DNA of 64,000 nt from Acidobacteria bacterium SCN 69-37 (GCA_001724025.1 MEDJ01000004.1:62001-126000), one strand, 5' to 3'; positions 1 to 14,598 are shown, counted from the stretch's first letter. Notes: generated by a model from the letters alone, not told the origin. Numbers and translations: made by a program.

Positions 1-63
1 CGGTATAGCTGGACACGACGGGACGGTATGGTAGCAGGCCCGGATTCCCGGGAAGACGACGGC

Positions 64-480
64 TCACTCCGCCGCGATGCAGCTCCTGAGGACGACGTCG
101 GTCGTCAGCCCCTCGCAGAAGCACTTCAGCTGCACGCGCGTCTCCTGCTCGACGGCGGCCATGATGGCTTCGGCCTGATCGTCGAGCAGCATGGCGTAGA
201 CGCCGCCCGTCGGGGTCTGGCCGAAATAGACATACGCCTCGCCCGACTCGTCGGTGCCGGCGCGCGTCACGTCACCGGCCACGATGAGGGCCCTGCCGAC
301 GTAGGCCCGCTCGGCCTGCTCGCGGACGGACTGGAAATCCTGCCACAGCAGCGCCGCCGAGAGGCGCTCGACGGGCGACGCCTCGAGGATCCGGCGATCC
401 TGATCGGGCCGCCGCGCCGTACACGCCATCAGCATGACGACGAGCCACACCGCGGTGGCCGCGCGAGGGAGGGCGCGCAC
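64..480 (-). CDS. OB-fold (tRNA_anti-like) lipoprotein
   Basis: A 138-residue exported lipoprotein of unknown role. The N-terminus has two arginines, a hydrophobic stretch and a lipobox ending in Cys20 (LMAC). The remainder resembles the tRNA_anti-like OB-fold family: an acidic helix followed by strands around YVGRALIVAGDV, and a C-terminal KCFCEGL...LRSC segment with three cysteines. The start lies 6 bases after the sucB stop, so it is probably the last gene of the sucA-sucB transcript. Nothing in the sequence ties it to 2-oxoglutarate dehydrogenase biochemically. The fold call is from family resemblance; function unknown. Confidence 0.75.
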   Translation of the reverse strand: MRALPRAATAVWLVVMLMACTARRPDQDRRILEASPVERLSAALLWQDFQSVREQAERAYVGRALIVAGDVTRAGTDESGEAYVYFGQTPTGGVYAMLLDDQAEAIMAAVEQETRVQLKCFCEGLTTDVVLRSCIAAE

Positions 481-486
481 GGGGGC

Positions 487-1731
487 CTAGGCCTGGACGA
501 GCAGCGCGCCGGGATCCTCGACCAGTTCCTTGATGCGCACCAGGAACCGCACGGCCTCGGAGCCATCCACGATCCGGTGATCGTAGGTGAGCGCGATATA
601 CATCATCGGCCGCAGGACGACCTGCCCGTTCACGCCGACGGGCCGCTCTTTGATCGCGTGCAGGCCCAGGATGCCGACCTGCGGCGGATTGAGGATCGGC
701 GTGCTCATGAGCGAGCCGAAGACGCCGCCGTTGGTGATGCTGAACGTGCCGCCGCGCAGGTCCTCGAGCGTGAGCGCGCCATCCCGCGCCTTCTTCGCGA
801 AGTCACGGACGCCGGCCTCGATCCCGGCGAACGACAGCCGATCGGCGTCACGCAGCACCGGCACCACGAGGCCTTCGGGCACGCCGACGGCGATCCCGAT
901 GTCGTAGTAGTGCTTCAGCACCATGTCTTCGCCGTGAATCTCGGCGTTCAGACGCGGGAACTCGCGCAGGGCCGCCACGGTGGCCCTGACGAAGAACGAC
1001 GTCAGGCCCAGGTTGACGCCGTACGTCTCCTTGAACGACTCCTTGAGGCGCCCCCTGATCGCCGTCACGGCGCTCATGTCGACCTCGTTGAAGGTCGTGA
1101 GCATGGCCGCCGTGTGCTGCGCCTCGACGAGACGACGCGCGATGGTGGCACGGCGCTTGGACAGGCGTTCGCGCGTCTCGCGGCGATCGGGCTGCGGGGA
1201 CGCGGCCGCGGGCGGACGGGCGGCGGGCGGCGGAGCAGCCGCCGCGGGCGGTGGGGCGGCGGGCGCAGGCGCTGGGGGAGCAGCGGGCGCGGGCGCCGCG
1301 ACACGCCGGTCGATGTCGGCCTTCGTCACGCGGGGCCCGTCGGCCTTGACACTCGACAGATCGACGTTCTGCTCGCGGGCAGCCTTGCGCGCCGATGGCG
1401 TGGCGGCGACGGTGGCGGCGGGCGCGGGGGCTGGGGCGCTCTTCGCGGTCGCGGGTGCAGGCGCCTCGTCGGCCTTCTTCGCCGGCGCGGCGGCGCTGTC
1501 GCCGATCACGCCGAGCACCTCGCCGATCTTCACGTCGGCCCCGACCGGCTGCGTGATCTTCTGCAGCACGCCGTTCTGGGTGGCCGACACCTCGACGTCC
1601 ACCTTGTCGGTCTCGAGCTCGACGAGCGGATCGCCCGTGGCGACCGCATCGCCCTCGTTCTTGATCCAACGCGCCACCCGCGCGTCGACGATCGACTCCC
1701 CCATCTCCGGCACGACGATATTGACTGGCAT
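487..1731 (-). CDS. sucB: Dihydrolipoamide succinyltransferase, E2 of 2-oxoglutarate dehydrogenase
   Basis: E2 core of the 2-oxoglutarate dehydrogenase complex, which transfers the succinyl group from lipoamide to CoA in the cytosolic TCA cycle. The lipoyl domain occupies residues 1-80 with the lipoylated lysine at K43 (ETDKVDVEV). A long Ala-Pro linker follows, then a peripheral-subunit-binding domain at about 110-145, a second Pro/Ala linker, and the acyltransferase domain from about 185 to the end with the catalytic DHRIVDG motif. At 414 residues it matches the family. It lies 57 bases downstream of sucA, and that gap contains a 28-bp palindrome. It could in principle act on another 2-oxo acid, but the sucA neighbour makes succinyl the obvious choice. 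Confidence 0.95.
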   Translation of the reverse strand: MPVNIVVPEMGESIVDARVARWIKNEGDAVATGDPLVELETDKVDVEVSATQNGVLQKITQPVGADVKIGEVLGVIGDSAAAPAKKADEAPAPATAKSAPAPAPAATVAATPSARKAAREQNVDLSSVKADGPRVTKADIDRRVAAPAPAAPPAPAPAAPPPAAAAPPPAARPPAAASPQPDRRETRERLSKRRATIARRLVEAQHTAAMLTTFNEVDMSAVTAIRGRLKESFKETYGVNLGLTSFFVRATVAALREFPRLNAEIHGEDMVLKHYYDIGIAVGVPEGLVVPVLRDADRLSFAGIEAGVRDFAKKARDGALTLEDLRGGTFSITNGGVFGSLMSTPILNPPQVGILGLHAIKERPVGVNGQVVLRPMMYIALTYDHRIVDGSEAVRFLVRIKELVEDPGALLVQA

Positions 1732-1757
1732 CCCTAACGACCCTTCGATGTCTGTGC

Positions 1758-1785
1758 GTAGGGGCGACGCATGCGTCGCCCCTAC
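1758..1785. repeat. 28-bp perfect palindrome between sucA and sucB
   Basis: A perfect palindrome with core GGGCGACGCATGCGTCGCCC extended on both sides by G-TAG/CTA-C arms. It fills most of the 57-bp gap between the sucA stop and the sucB start. The same core occurs twice more at 24.04-24.18 kb, so it is a dispersed repeat rather than a gene-specific site. In RNA it would form a 14-bp hairpin between the two cistrons, which could set the sucA:sucB ratio by mRNA processing; that role is inference. Confidence 0.85.
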
Positions 1786-1788
1786 ATG

Positions 1789-4614
<2,826 letters not shown>

Positions 4615-4683
4615 ACGCACACCGATCCCCGTCGGGCCTTCCGGTCCGATCGCCGTCCGCACAGACCCCGGACCTCTTATCGG

Positions 4684-6093
<1,410 letters not shown>

Positions 6094-6216
6094 GCAGGTC
6101 ACTCTCCTCCGCACAATGCTAACGCGTCCGCGCGCGCGGCGCACGTCGCGGCCGCGATCCTCCGCACGATCGACGACGTGGGCGCGTGCGGCGTGACGCG
6201 CACGACCGCCGGAAAC

Positions 6217-6261
6217 GACAGCACCGGGACGTGCGCGTGAGCGCATCGTCCCGGTGCTGTC
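6217..6261. other. Strong hairpin between cytochrome gene and fumC
   Basis: Two arms of about 20 bases (GACAGCACCGGGACG plus TGCGC) pair perfectly except for one bulged base, around a GTGA tetraloop. It sits 52 bases after the stop of the cytochrome gene that ends at 6313 and 124 bases before the fumC start, all on the minus strand. There is no T-tract, so it is not a classical intrinsic terminator. It may still act as a transcript end or mRNA-protecting hairpin. Confidence 0.6.
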
Positions 6262-6312
6262 GATCCATCCCTGTCGACCCACGGTCGATCGGCGCGTGCC
6301 GATGTCCGTGGT

Positions 6313-6849
6313 TCAGTTCTGCGGCGCCCCGCCACCGCGCGGTCCGCCACCGCCGCGCTGCGGCACGACAGGCCCCGCCTCGGTCAGCGCGAAGCTGCCG
6401 CGTCCCCAGCCTTCAGCCGGCTGCTTGTCGGGCGTCTCGGCCCCGCGATGGCACGTGAAGCACGACACCTTCTCCACCGACGCGTCGTCGGCCGGTCCGC
6501 GCGTGGCCGCGTTCAGGTTCATCGTCATCTTGATCATGCCGCGCGCGACTTCCTTCTCGGGCTTGGTGTCGAGCGAGTAGTCGAGGCGCGGATTCTGGCC
6601 GGGGTTGGGCGGCGGGGCGTTCGGATCCTCCGCGTGGCAGTGCGAGCACTGCACACCGAGGCTGGCGTTGAAGGTCGTCATCAGTGCCCCAACCTGCTGA
6701 CGCGTCCAGGTCTTCGGCAGCACCTCGAGGTGCATCGGCTCCTGCGGCGCGCCGCCCGGACCTCCCGGGGGAGGGCCCTGGGCCACCAGCACGGCGCCAG
6801 CCAGCCAGACAGCGCCGGCAATCACGAACAGCGACGACCTTTTCTTCAT
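6313..6849 (-). CDS. Diheme c-type cytochrome, reaction-centre cytochrome-like
   Basis: Exported 178-residue c-type cytochrome. It has an N-terminal KKR and hydrophobic signal segment, then a proline/glycine-rich stretch. Two haem-binding CxxCH motifs follow: CSHCH at 68-72 and CFTCH at 130-134. The segment LEVLPKTWTRQQV...TFNASLGVQC resembles the photosynthetic reaction-centre cytochrome c subunit-like family common in acidobacteria, where it is found without photosynthesis. The start has a GGAGG-type ribosome site. It is a paralogue of the next gene upstream (6983-7444). It presumably carries electrons in the periplasm; its partner is unknown. Confidence 0.88.
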   Translation of the reverse strand: MKKRSSLFVIAGAVWLAGAVLVAQGPPPGGPGGAPQEPMHLEVLPKTWTRQQVGALMTTFNASLGVQCSHCHAEDPNAPPPNPGQNPRLDYSLDTKPEKEVARGMIKMTMNLNAATRGPADDASVEKVSCFTCHRGAETPDKQPAEGWGRGSFALTEAGPVVPQRGGGGPRGGGAPQN

Positions 6850-6888
6850 GCGATCCTCCGGGACCCGCTCAACCGAGCCGTGGCGCCT

Positions 6889-6918
6889 ATCCTACACGCA
6901 ATTGTCCGGGTTTTGTCA
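6889..6918 (-). promoter_or_regulatory. Putative sigma70-type promoter of the first cytochrome gene
   Basis: On the minus strand TGACAA (6918-6913) is followed after 18 bases by TAGGAT (6894-6889). Transcription would begin near 6882, leaving a leader of about 33 bases before the ATG at 6849. The match is to consensus only. Confidence 0.35.
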
Positions 6919-6982
6919 TCGCGATACTCGGCCCCAGGTCGTGCCGATCGAGAAAAATCTGTGACAGGCGCGTGCCGCCGTC

Positions 6983-7444
6983 TCAGTTGGCCGGCACGGT
7001 TGGCCCCGCCGGTCGCAGGGTGAAGCGCGCTCGCCCCCACCCGGCCGACGGCGAGAACGCGGGCGTCGACTTGCCCAGATGGCACGTGTAACAGGAGACG
7101 ATCTCGTCCTCGAGGCTCGCGTTGATCTCGTTGGTGAGCGTGATCATGAAGCGGCTGGCGATCTTCTCCTCCTTCGAATCGTCCGCGTAGTCGAGCACGG
7201 GGTCCTCGCCGGGCGCGCGGGGCGGCGCCTCGGGATCCTCGGTGTGGCAATACGCGCAGTCCACGCCGAGACTGGTGTTGAACGACTCCATCACCAGGTC
7301 CACCTGCTCGCGCGTCCACGTCGACGGCAGCACCTCGAGCCGCATGGCCGGCTCGGGCTCCTGTTCCCGGCCCACGACAACGACCGACGCCAGCCAGACG
7401 CCGGCGAGCGACACGAACAGCGACAACACTTTCAGGATCGGCAT
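6983..7444 (-). CDS. Diheme c-type cytochrome, paralogue of the downstream gene
   Basis: A 153-residue exported protein with a hydrophobic N-terminal segment (about residues 5-24) and two CxxCH haem motifs, CAYCH at 63-67 and CYTCH at 118-122. The segment MRLEVLPSTWTREQVDLVMESFNTSLGV aligns closely with its neighbour, and both end in a GWGRA/GWGRG segment followed by a Pro-rich tail. The pair looks like a local duplication. Its start is 17 bases after the stop of the topoisomerase gene, so the two may be co-transcribed. Confidence 0.87.
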   Translation of the reverse strand: MPILKVLSLFVSLAGVWLASVVVVGREQEPEPAMRLEVLPSTWTREQVDLVMESFNTSLGVDCAYCHTEDPEAPPRAPGEDPVLDYADDSKEEKIASRFMITLTNEINASLEDEIVSCYTCHLGKSTPAFSPSAGWGRARFTLRPAGPTVPAN

Positions 7445-7461
7445 GAGGCGCGTGCTCCAGG

Positions 7462-9834
<2,373 letters not shown>

Positions 9835-9842
9835 GGGGGGAG

Positions 9843-9848
9843 AGTTTA
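9843..9848 (-). promoter_or_regulatory. Probable -10 element of parC, leaderless
   Basis: TAAACT on the minus strand ends eight bases before the GTG of parC. That places the expected start site at or next to the start codon. The adjacent upstream DNA is a copy of the GGTACGAC repeat family, so a dispersed repeat forms the upstream part of this promoter. Confidence 0.35.
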
Positions 9849-9990
9849 CAGGTACGACAGGGTTATCTCAGGTACGACAGGTACGACGGGCGAGTGGTGG
9901 GCCCGGCAATCTCTGGGGCCGATCCTCAGGTACGACAGGTACGGGGCCCCGAGGCTTCAGCCTCGGGGAGACGCCCCTGGGGCCGAAGCC
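9849..9990. repeat. Composite of GGTACGAC repeats and a CCCCGAGGCT palindrome
   Basis: This gap between parC and the beta-barrel gene holds no gene. It contains three copies of a CAGGTACGACAGG-type unit at 9849, 9866 and 9925, all in the same orientation. A 22-bp palindrome, CCCCGAGGCT-TC-AGCCTCGGGG, follows at 9947-9968, then a GC-rich imperfect copy. The second unit (9866-9902) matches the 37-bp ends of the element at 62.1-62.3 kb. The palindrome recurs in opposite orientation at 48608-48629. Confidence 0.8.
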
Positions 9991-10049
9991 GCAGGGCTGC
10001 GACAGGATCGATCTGGCGCGTGCCGCATCGCTCCGCGCGGGGACGCGCG

Positions 10050-11030
10050 CTACCAGGCGAGACGCGCCGCAATGCCGACGCGGCCCGGACGAATCTCGAC
10101 GAGGGTTTCGCGGTGGCGACGCAATCCGTCGACGACCGCCCCGCCCGCGGCGCCCAGTCCGCTGCCGACTCCGCCGCCGAGGATCAGCGCGCCCGCCATG
10201 TTCATGCAGTCGCCCTGACACCTGGCAGTGGCGACCGCCAGAAACGTCGCCCCCAGGCCCGCGCCAATCAGCGCGCCATACCCGATCCCGTTCCCGATGC
10301 CGTCCGGACGCTCGATCCGCCGCACGTCAGCCACGGGCACGATCGCCAGGCCCGTCGCTGTCGCGAGTACGATGTCGTCCGGATCGATCCGCGTCACGTG
10401 CCCGGCGACCTCGGTCCCGGCCGCGTCGGTGACCCACACGAACTGCCCCGTGCGCACGACCGCGGCCCCGAGCGGACGCGATCCGATCGCGCCGCTGGTC
10501 CGATACCGGCCGATGGGGACGCTGAAACCGACCTGGGCCCGAAGCTCCGATCCATCGCCGGCCAGCACGAAGCGCACCTCCTGGCGCAGGCTGAGGTGCG
10601 GACCGATGCGTTCGCTGACTCCGACGCCGATGATCGCGGCGGGCAGCGGTCCGGTGCCGACGTGCGTCCTCGTGTCGCGGCGAAACGACACGCCTCCGCC
10701 GGCGATGACGTGCCATGAGATCGGATCGGCCTGCGACACGACCTGACGGATCTCCACACCCGACAGCCGCGAGTCCCAGGACGCCTCGCGCGGACGTCCC
10801 TTCGTGACCTGGCTCTCGCCGAACAGCACGAGCGCGGTTTCCGGCGACAGGTTGAAGGTGACGCGCGGTCCCCACGAACGGCCGCCGCCGTCGTAGAAAT
10901 CCCGCACCGCGGCCGCATCGATACCGACCTCGACCGCCGGACTCCCCGCATCCTGCCCGGCCCACGCCGGCAGCGACCATTGCAGCAAGATCACGATGAC
11001 GACGACCGGTGGGACCCATCGAGCGACCAT
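10050..11030 (-). CDS. Exported beta-barrel-like protein with glycine-zipper tail
   Basis: A 326-residue protein not recognised as a named family. It has a signal peptide cleaved after about PAWAG. Residues 30-180 show alternating strands typical of small outer-membrane barrels (VTFNLSPETALVLFGESQ, GGGVSFRRDTR, LRAQVGFSVPIGRYR). A short SH3-like or PRC-like stretch follows (GQFVWVTDAAGTEVAGHVTRIDP). The last 80 residues hold two glycine-rich hydrophobic helices (GYGALIGAGLGATFLAVA and AGALILGGGVGSGLGAAGG) like glycine zippers. GGGAGG lies 8 bases before the ATG but within a small hairpin (11043-11062). Location is inferred as envelope; function unknown. Confidence 0.7.
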   Translation of the reverse strand: MVARWVPPVVVIVILLQWSLPAWAGQDAGSPAVEVGIDAAAVRDFYDGGGRSWGPRVTFNLSPETALVLFGESQVTKGRPREASWDSRLSGVEIRQVVSQADPISWHVIAGGGVSFRRDTRTHVGTGPLPAAIIGVGVSERIGPHLSLRQEVRFVLAGDGSELRAQVGFSVPIGRYRTSGAIGSRPLGAAVVRTGQFVWVTDAAGTEVAGHVTRIDPDDIVLATATGLAIVPVADVRRIERPDGIGNGIGYGALIGAGLGATFLAVATARCQGDCMNMAGALILGGGVGSGLGAAGGAVVDGLRRHRETLVEIRPGRVGIAARLAW

Positions 11031-11109
11031 GGCACGCGCCTCCCTGACGTGGTGCTGTCAGGAAGGAATGCGCAAACGGTCGGGAGTCTGGCTCGCAGAC
11101 TCCGGGTAC

Positions 11110-11144
11110 AAAAAAAGAGGCGAGGCGCCCGGGCGCCCCGCCCC
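11110..11144 (-). terminator. Intrinsic terminator on the minus strand
   Basis: Two 12-base arms (GGCGAGGCGCCC and GGGCGCCCCGCC) pair with one mismatch and essentially no loop. On the minus strand the stem is followed by seven T. It either ends the transcript of the small frame upstream (11184-11414) or attenuates transcription into the barrel gene starting at 11030. Confidence 0.65.
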
Positions 11145-11183
11145 TTCGTGCTGCTGGTGCATCGCGTTGCCGGCGAGCACACC

Positions 11184-11414
11184 CTACGACGCCCTGCCCA
11201 GCCGTTCGTCAACGACAAGGACGGGCGGGGTCACCCCGACGTTCGGCACCTCGACCGCGGGTGGACTCGCGGTCTCGAGTGCCGCCGCAGGCAGCTTGGC
11301 CGACGAAGACGACGGTGCCCCCTGGCCTTCGATGCGACGAGCGGCATACCGGGCCGCGAGTCGAATCAGGTCGCGGCGCGTGGCAATCACCACGTCGTAC
11401 CTGTCGCACCTCAC
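11184..11414 (-). CDS. Possible small protein, weakly supported
   Basis: A 76-codon frame whose first codons derive from the inverted GGTACGAC repeat (MRCDRYDV). It continues with an arginine/alanine-rich helix (RRDLIRLAARYAARRIEG) and a proline/valine-rich tail. Its stop lies about 40 bases before a clear intrinsic terminator on the same strand, the main reason to list it. No family is recognised and the frame may be non-coding. Confidence 0.3.
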   Translation of the reverse strand: MRCDRYDVVIATRRDLIRLAARYAARRIEGQGAPSSSSAKLPAAALETASPPAVEVPNVGVTPPVLVVDERLGRAS

Positions 11415-11441
11415 GTGCCCGACGCACCCAACGTCCCGTTC

Positions 11442-12152
11442 CTACCAATAGAGAATCCACCTGCCGTCCACCGGCAACGCGTGCGCCTGCAGCGTGATGC
11501 GCTCGTCGCCGGGCTGGAGGTGCGGGGCCGGACCGATCTGGTGCAGTTGATGACCGGAATGGATCGCGAGTGTCCCGACCTCGTAGGCCTCGAACGTGGC
11601 CACGCGGTTCACGCGCGAGTGGGCGATGCGCTCGTCGCGCGGCATCTTCTCGATCTCGATCCGGTTGATGTTCCAGACGAGCAGCCCTCCGCCGCCGGCC
11701 GGCAGCTTGATCGACAGCGTCAGCGACAACTGCGCGTCGGTGTCCGGCGCGCCGATCGTCGTCCAGTCGATGTGCTCGAACTGCTTGTCGTAGTGCACGC
11801 TCGCGCCAGACTGCCGGAAGGCTTCGTCGAACAGGAAGATGTGGAAGCCGGGCAGCGCGAGACGCGGATGGTAGATCACGTCGGCGCCCACCTGTTCCGA
11901 CACGCGCTCGCGGACGCGATCGAGCAGCCAGCCGACGTGCGCGCGCAGCATCGCGTTCGACTCGGCCGCCTGTGCCTGGTACGCGGCGAACTGCCCGTCG
12001 CGCGCGTCCATGTACGCGGCCGCGCCCAGCGTGAAGAACGGCGTGTCATGACGCTGTGTCCAGTGCGGCCGGAGCGCGTGGACCTGGTCGGCGACACGCG
12101 CCGCTTCGTCGGCAGAGAGCACAGGGACGCGGTGCAGCAGCGGCGCGGGCAT
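11442..12152 (-). CDS. 2OG-Fe(II) oxygenase-like protein
   Basis: A 236-residue protein with the facial-triad pattern of 2-oxoglutarate/Fe(II) dioxygenases: HYD within SGASVHYDKQFEHIDW, a distal histidine in HSGHQLHQIGP, and a downstream arginine in ERITLQAHAL that would bind 2-oxoglutarate. The N-terminal helical part (LSADEAARVADQVHALRPHW) is typical of prolyl-hydroxylase-like members. The frame is open far upstream; an alternative ATG at 12203 would add 17 residues, and neither start has a clear ribosome site. Substrate unknown. It is the last of four minus-strand genes behind the TonB receptor, separated from the YdcF gene by 115 bp. Confidence 0.65.
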   Translation of the reverse strand: MPAPLLHRVPVLSADEAARVADQVHALRPHWTQRHDTPFFTLGAAAYMDARDGQFAAYQAQAAESNAMLRAHVGWLLDRVRERVSEQVGADVIYHPRLALPGFHIFLFDEAFRQSGASVHYDKQFEHIDWTTIGAPDTDAQLSLTLSIKLPAGGGGLLVWNINRIEIEKMPRDERIAHSRVNRVATFEAYEVGTLAIHSGHQLHQIGPAPHLQPGDERITLQAHALPVDGRWILYW

Positions 12153-12267
12153 GGATGGATTAGACCACGGGTGCGCAGGTCCGACGGGCGACAGGTTGGC
12201 CATGCCGGTGCTGTTTCCCAGGCCCCTGCCCCGGCGGGCAGGGCGCTCGTCCCGCCCGCGAGGACCG

Positions 12268-13545
12268 CTACGGATCGAGGGGATCGAGCGGATCGGCGTG
12301 CAGCGACAGTACGTTCGGCTGCCACTCGAGTTCGAACCGTGAAAGGCGCCGCTTCGACACGTACGGCCGGTACCCGAGCTCGCGGTCGTTGCGATCGTCG
12401 AAGGCGATCGCGGCAATCGAGTCCAGGTGGTACTGCTGCGTCGTGATGAGCGCCGGCCGGTCCGTCGGAATGCCGTACCGGAACATGAGCCGCGCGGCGT
12501 TCCGCACGTTCGTGGTCGTGTGGCGTGCGTGCGGATCGATCAGGATCGCGTTGGCCGGCACGTCGAAGTCGCGCATCAGCACGCGCTTCATCTCGACGGC
12601 CTCGGCGAACCGGCTATGTTTCGGGTGGACGTACCCGCCCGAGACGATGATGAGCGGCACCTTCCGATCGTGATAGCGACGCGCCGCCAGTTCGATGATC
12701 AACTTGCCCATCGGGCTGAGTGCGTGGTTCTCGCGCTCCATCGCCTCCGACAGCCCGGCGCCCGGCACCAGCGCAACGGTGTACGGATAGTCCGCCCAGG
12801 CGATCGTCGGGATGCGTGTGTAGGCCTCGGCGTTCTCGCCGAGGTGCATCGGCTCGTGCCGCGCGGCTTCGTCGCGCCAGTTCAGGTCCAGCAGGCGCAG
12901 CGCCAGCGCGCGCGAGGGCTCATAGAACCGTTCCCACGCATCGGCCCGCTCGTGCATGAGACCGATGGCCGTGTGCACGAGCCGTCGGTAGTCGGCCGAG
13001 GCCGCGTCGTGCGAGACCGAGTCGATCGCCGGATACCGCGGCGGCTCGCCGCGGCCGTAGACGGCCAGTATCCGGTTCAGACCGCCGGCCGCCCGCTCCC
13101 ACGCCCGCACGACGAACGCTTCGTCGCCGAGTTCGGCGTCGCGCGCGAACAGGCCCGACTGCCGCATGCGGTCGATGGCCGAGGCGAGCGCGCCGCTCCT
13201 GGCCAGTACACGCAGCGCATCGGACACTCGCGTCACGTCGTCGGCGCTCCAGGCGAGCGCCGCCACGTGGCAGGCCGCGTCGAACGCGCACGCCGACGCC
13301 GCGCGATCCAGCGCCTCGCGCTTCGCCTCGAGTACCGTCCGCAACCCGGGTGACGACGCGATCGCCTTCCCGGCCGCGTCGTCGGCGTCGATGATGGCGA
13401 ACAGGGGAAAATTCTTGCCGCTCACCTCGTCCGCCCAGGCGATCGGCTGGAACCCCGGATCGTCGGCCGTCCGCACGCCCGCGGACGCCAGCACCAGCAC
13501 GGCCATCAGAGCGATCGCCATTCTCATCAGCACACGCGTCTCCAT
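12268..13545 (-). CDS. YdcF-family (DUF218) exported protein
   Basis: A 425-residue protein with an N-terminal signal (MRMAIALMAVLVLASAGV). A helical domain of about 200 residues follows, then a DUF218/YdcF domain: ALVPGAGLSE, LIIVSGGYVHPKHSRFAEAVEMKRVL, ILIDPHARHTTTNVRNAARLM and TTQQYHLDS. That domain is a Rossmann-like fold; E. coli YdcF binds S-adenosylmethionine, and other members act in envelope glycan steps. AAAGGA lies 8 bases before the ATG at 13545 (a GTG precedes it directly). The start lies 12 bases after the stop of the nuclease-like gene, so they are co-transcribed. The C-terminus is a DPLDPLDP repeat. Confidence 0.75.
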   Translation of the reverse strand: METRVLMRMAIALMAVLVLASAGVRTADDPGFQPIAWADEVSGKNFPLFAIIDADDAAGKAIASSPGLRTVLEAKREALDRAASACAFDAACHVAALAWSADDVTRVSDALRVLARSGALASAIDRMRQSGLFARDAELGDEAFVVRAWERAAGGLNRILAVYGRGEPPRYPAIDSVSHDAASADYRRLVHTAIGLMHERADAWERFYEPSRALALRLLDLNWRDEAARHEPMHLGENAEAYTRIPTIAWADYPYTVALVPGAGLSEAMERENHALSPMGKLIIELAARRYHDRKVPLIIVSGGYVHPKHSRFAEAVEMKRVLMRDFDVPANAILIDPHARHTTTNVRNAARLMFRYGIPTDRPALITTQQYHLDSIAAIAFDDRNDRELGYRPYVSKRRLSRFELEWQPNVLSLHADPLDPLDP

Positions 13546-13557
13546 CACGTGGTCCTT

Positions 13558-14598
13558 TCAGCGGGCTTCGAGGGGCTGCCTGGACGCCGGAGCCGATCCG
13601 GTCGCCGGGTTGTACTGCGGGTGTGTCTGGAGGATCGGGTTCCCGGCCGGGTCGGGCCTCGGTGGCTCGGCACTGCGGACCCAGGCCGTGTGTGCGAGGT
13701 CGCGCAAGAGCGTGGCGGCGCGCGAGATCTGCCGCAACATCAACGCGCGGGCCTCGGCCGTCACGCGGGCGGCCTCGGCCGATTCCTTCGCCGTTCCCGC
13801 CGTCGTGAACACACCTGTCCGATCGAGCTGATAGACCCGCTCCACGTGCGCGGCAGCATCGTCCAGGTGCGCGATGACGGCGTCGAACGCATCCGGCAAC
13901 ACGACCGCAGCCGGGATGTCCGCCTGGACGTCGTCGGACGTCAGCTGCATCAGTTCCACGAACTGCGATTCGAACCGCCCGTGCACGCGGGGATCGGTCG
14001 CATACCCCTCCGGGTTCGGTCCCTGCCAGCCGTCGTGATGAATCGTGTCGTGCAGCGGCTGGGCACCGTCGGCGATGTAGTGGCCGAGCCGGCCGAGGTA
14101 GGACGCGATCTCGAGTTCGACGAGCCGCGTGTCGACGCCCTTCGCGAGGGCCGCGCGGTAGCGGCGCATGCCCGCGACCATCCGTTCGTAGCTCTCGACC
14201 GCCGCGTACGGCAGCGTGCCCGTCCAGCGCACGTTGGTGAGCGCGGCGCCCGGATCACCGGCAGCGGCGAGTCGGCGATGCTCCGCGTCGAGCGCCAGTA
14301 CGAACTCGTACCGCGATCGCGGCACGTCCGTCATGAACGCGAACTGCTCGCGAAACCACCCGTGATTGGGATCCTCGAGGATCTTGAGGAACGGCTCGGC
14401 CGGCGACCGCCACGAGTCCGGGATGATGGCCAGGTAGACGATCCACTCTTCGTGAGCGCGCAGGAAGGTCGGGCCATCGTCGGGGATGGCGCGAACGGCG
14501 GCGCGATTGACGGCCTGGTGTCCCCGCTCGCCCCAGGCTCCCAGGCCCGGAGCGAGGATCAGCACACACACGACGGCCAGGATGACGACGATACGCAT
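13558..14598 (-). CDS. S1/P1 nuclease / phospholipase C-fold protein
   Basis: A 346-residue exported protein. The signal peptide ends near LGA, leaving an N-terminal WGERGHQAVNRAA. In the zinc-dependent S1/P1 nuclease and phospholipase C superfamily this tryptophan amine and histidine bind zinc. A second cluster, LGHYIADGAQPLHDTIHHDGW, supplies further His/Asp ligands in the family order. The middle and C-terminal thirds are helical, and the tail is proline/asparagine-rich. GGAGG lies 5 bases before the chosen ATG. It starts 13 bases after the TonB receptor stop, so it may work on phosphate- or nucleotide-bearing substrates imported there; that link is inference. Confidence 0.7.
   Translation of the reverse strand: MRIVVILAVVCVLILAPGLGAWGERGHQAVNRAAVRAIPDDGPTFLRAHEEWIVYLAIIPDSWRSPAEPFLKILEDPNHGWFREQFAFMTDVPRSRYEFVLALDAEHRRLAAAGDPGAALTNVRWTGTLPYAAVESYERMVAGMRRYRAALAKGVDTRLVELEIASYLGRLGHYIADGAQPLHDTIHHDGWQGPNPEGYATDPRVHGRFESQFVELMQLTSDDVQADIPAAVVLPDAFDAVIAHLDDAAAHVERVYQLDRTGVFTTAGTAKESAEAARVTAEARALMLRQISRAATLLRDLAHTAWVRSAEPPRPDPAGNPILQTHPQYNPATGSAPASRQPLEAR

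Larger units (their letters stand above)
11031..11441. other. 411-bp intergenic region with hairpins, terminator and repeat
   Basis: No long gene is supported here. From left to right it holds: a small inverted repeat (CCTGAC/GTCAGG, 11043-11062) overlapping the ribosome site of the barrel gene; an 8-bp-stem hairpin (GGAGTCTG/CAGACTCC, 11083-11103); a minus-strand intrinsic terminator (11110-11144); a possible small minus-strand frame (11184-11414); and an inverted GGTACGAC repeat (11396-11416). Read on the minus strand, terminator plus two hairpins precede the barrel gene, as in an attenuated leader. Confidence 0.6.

Noticed and set aside
9849-9990. CRISPR array from the repeated GGTACGAC units
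   Set aside because: Units are short, few, irregularly spaced and occur elsewhere in both orientations. No cas gene is present.
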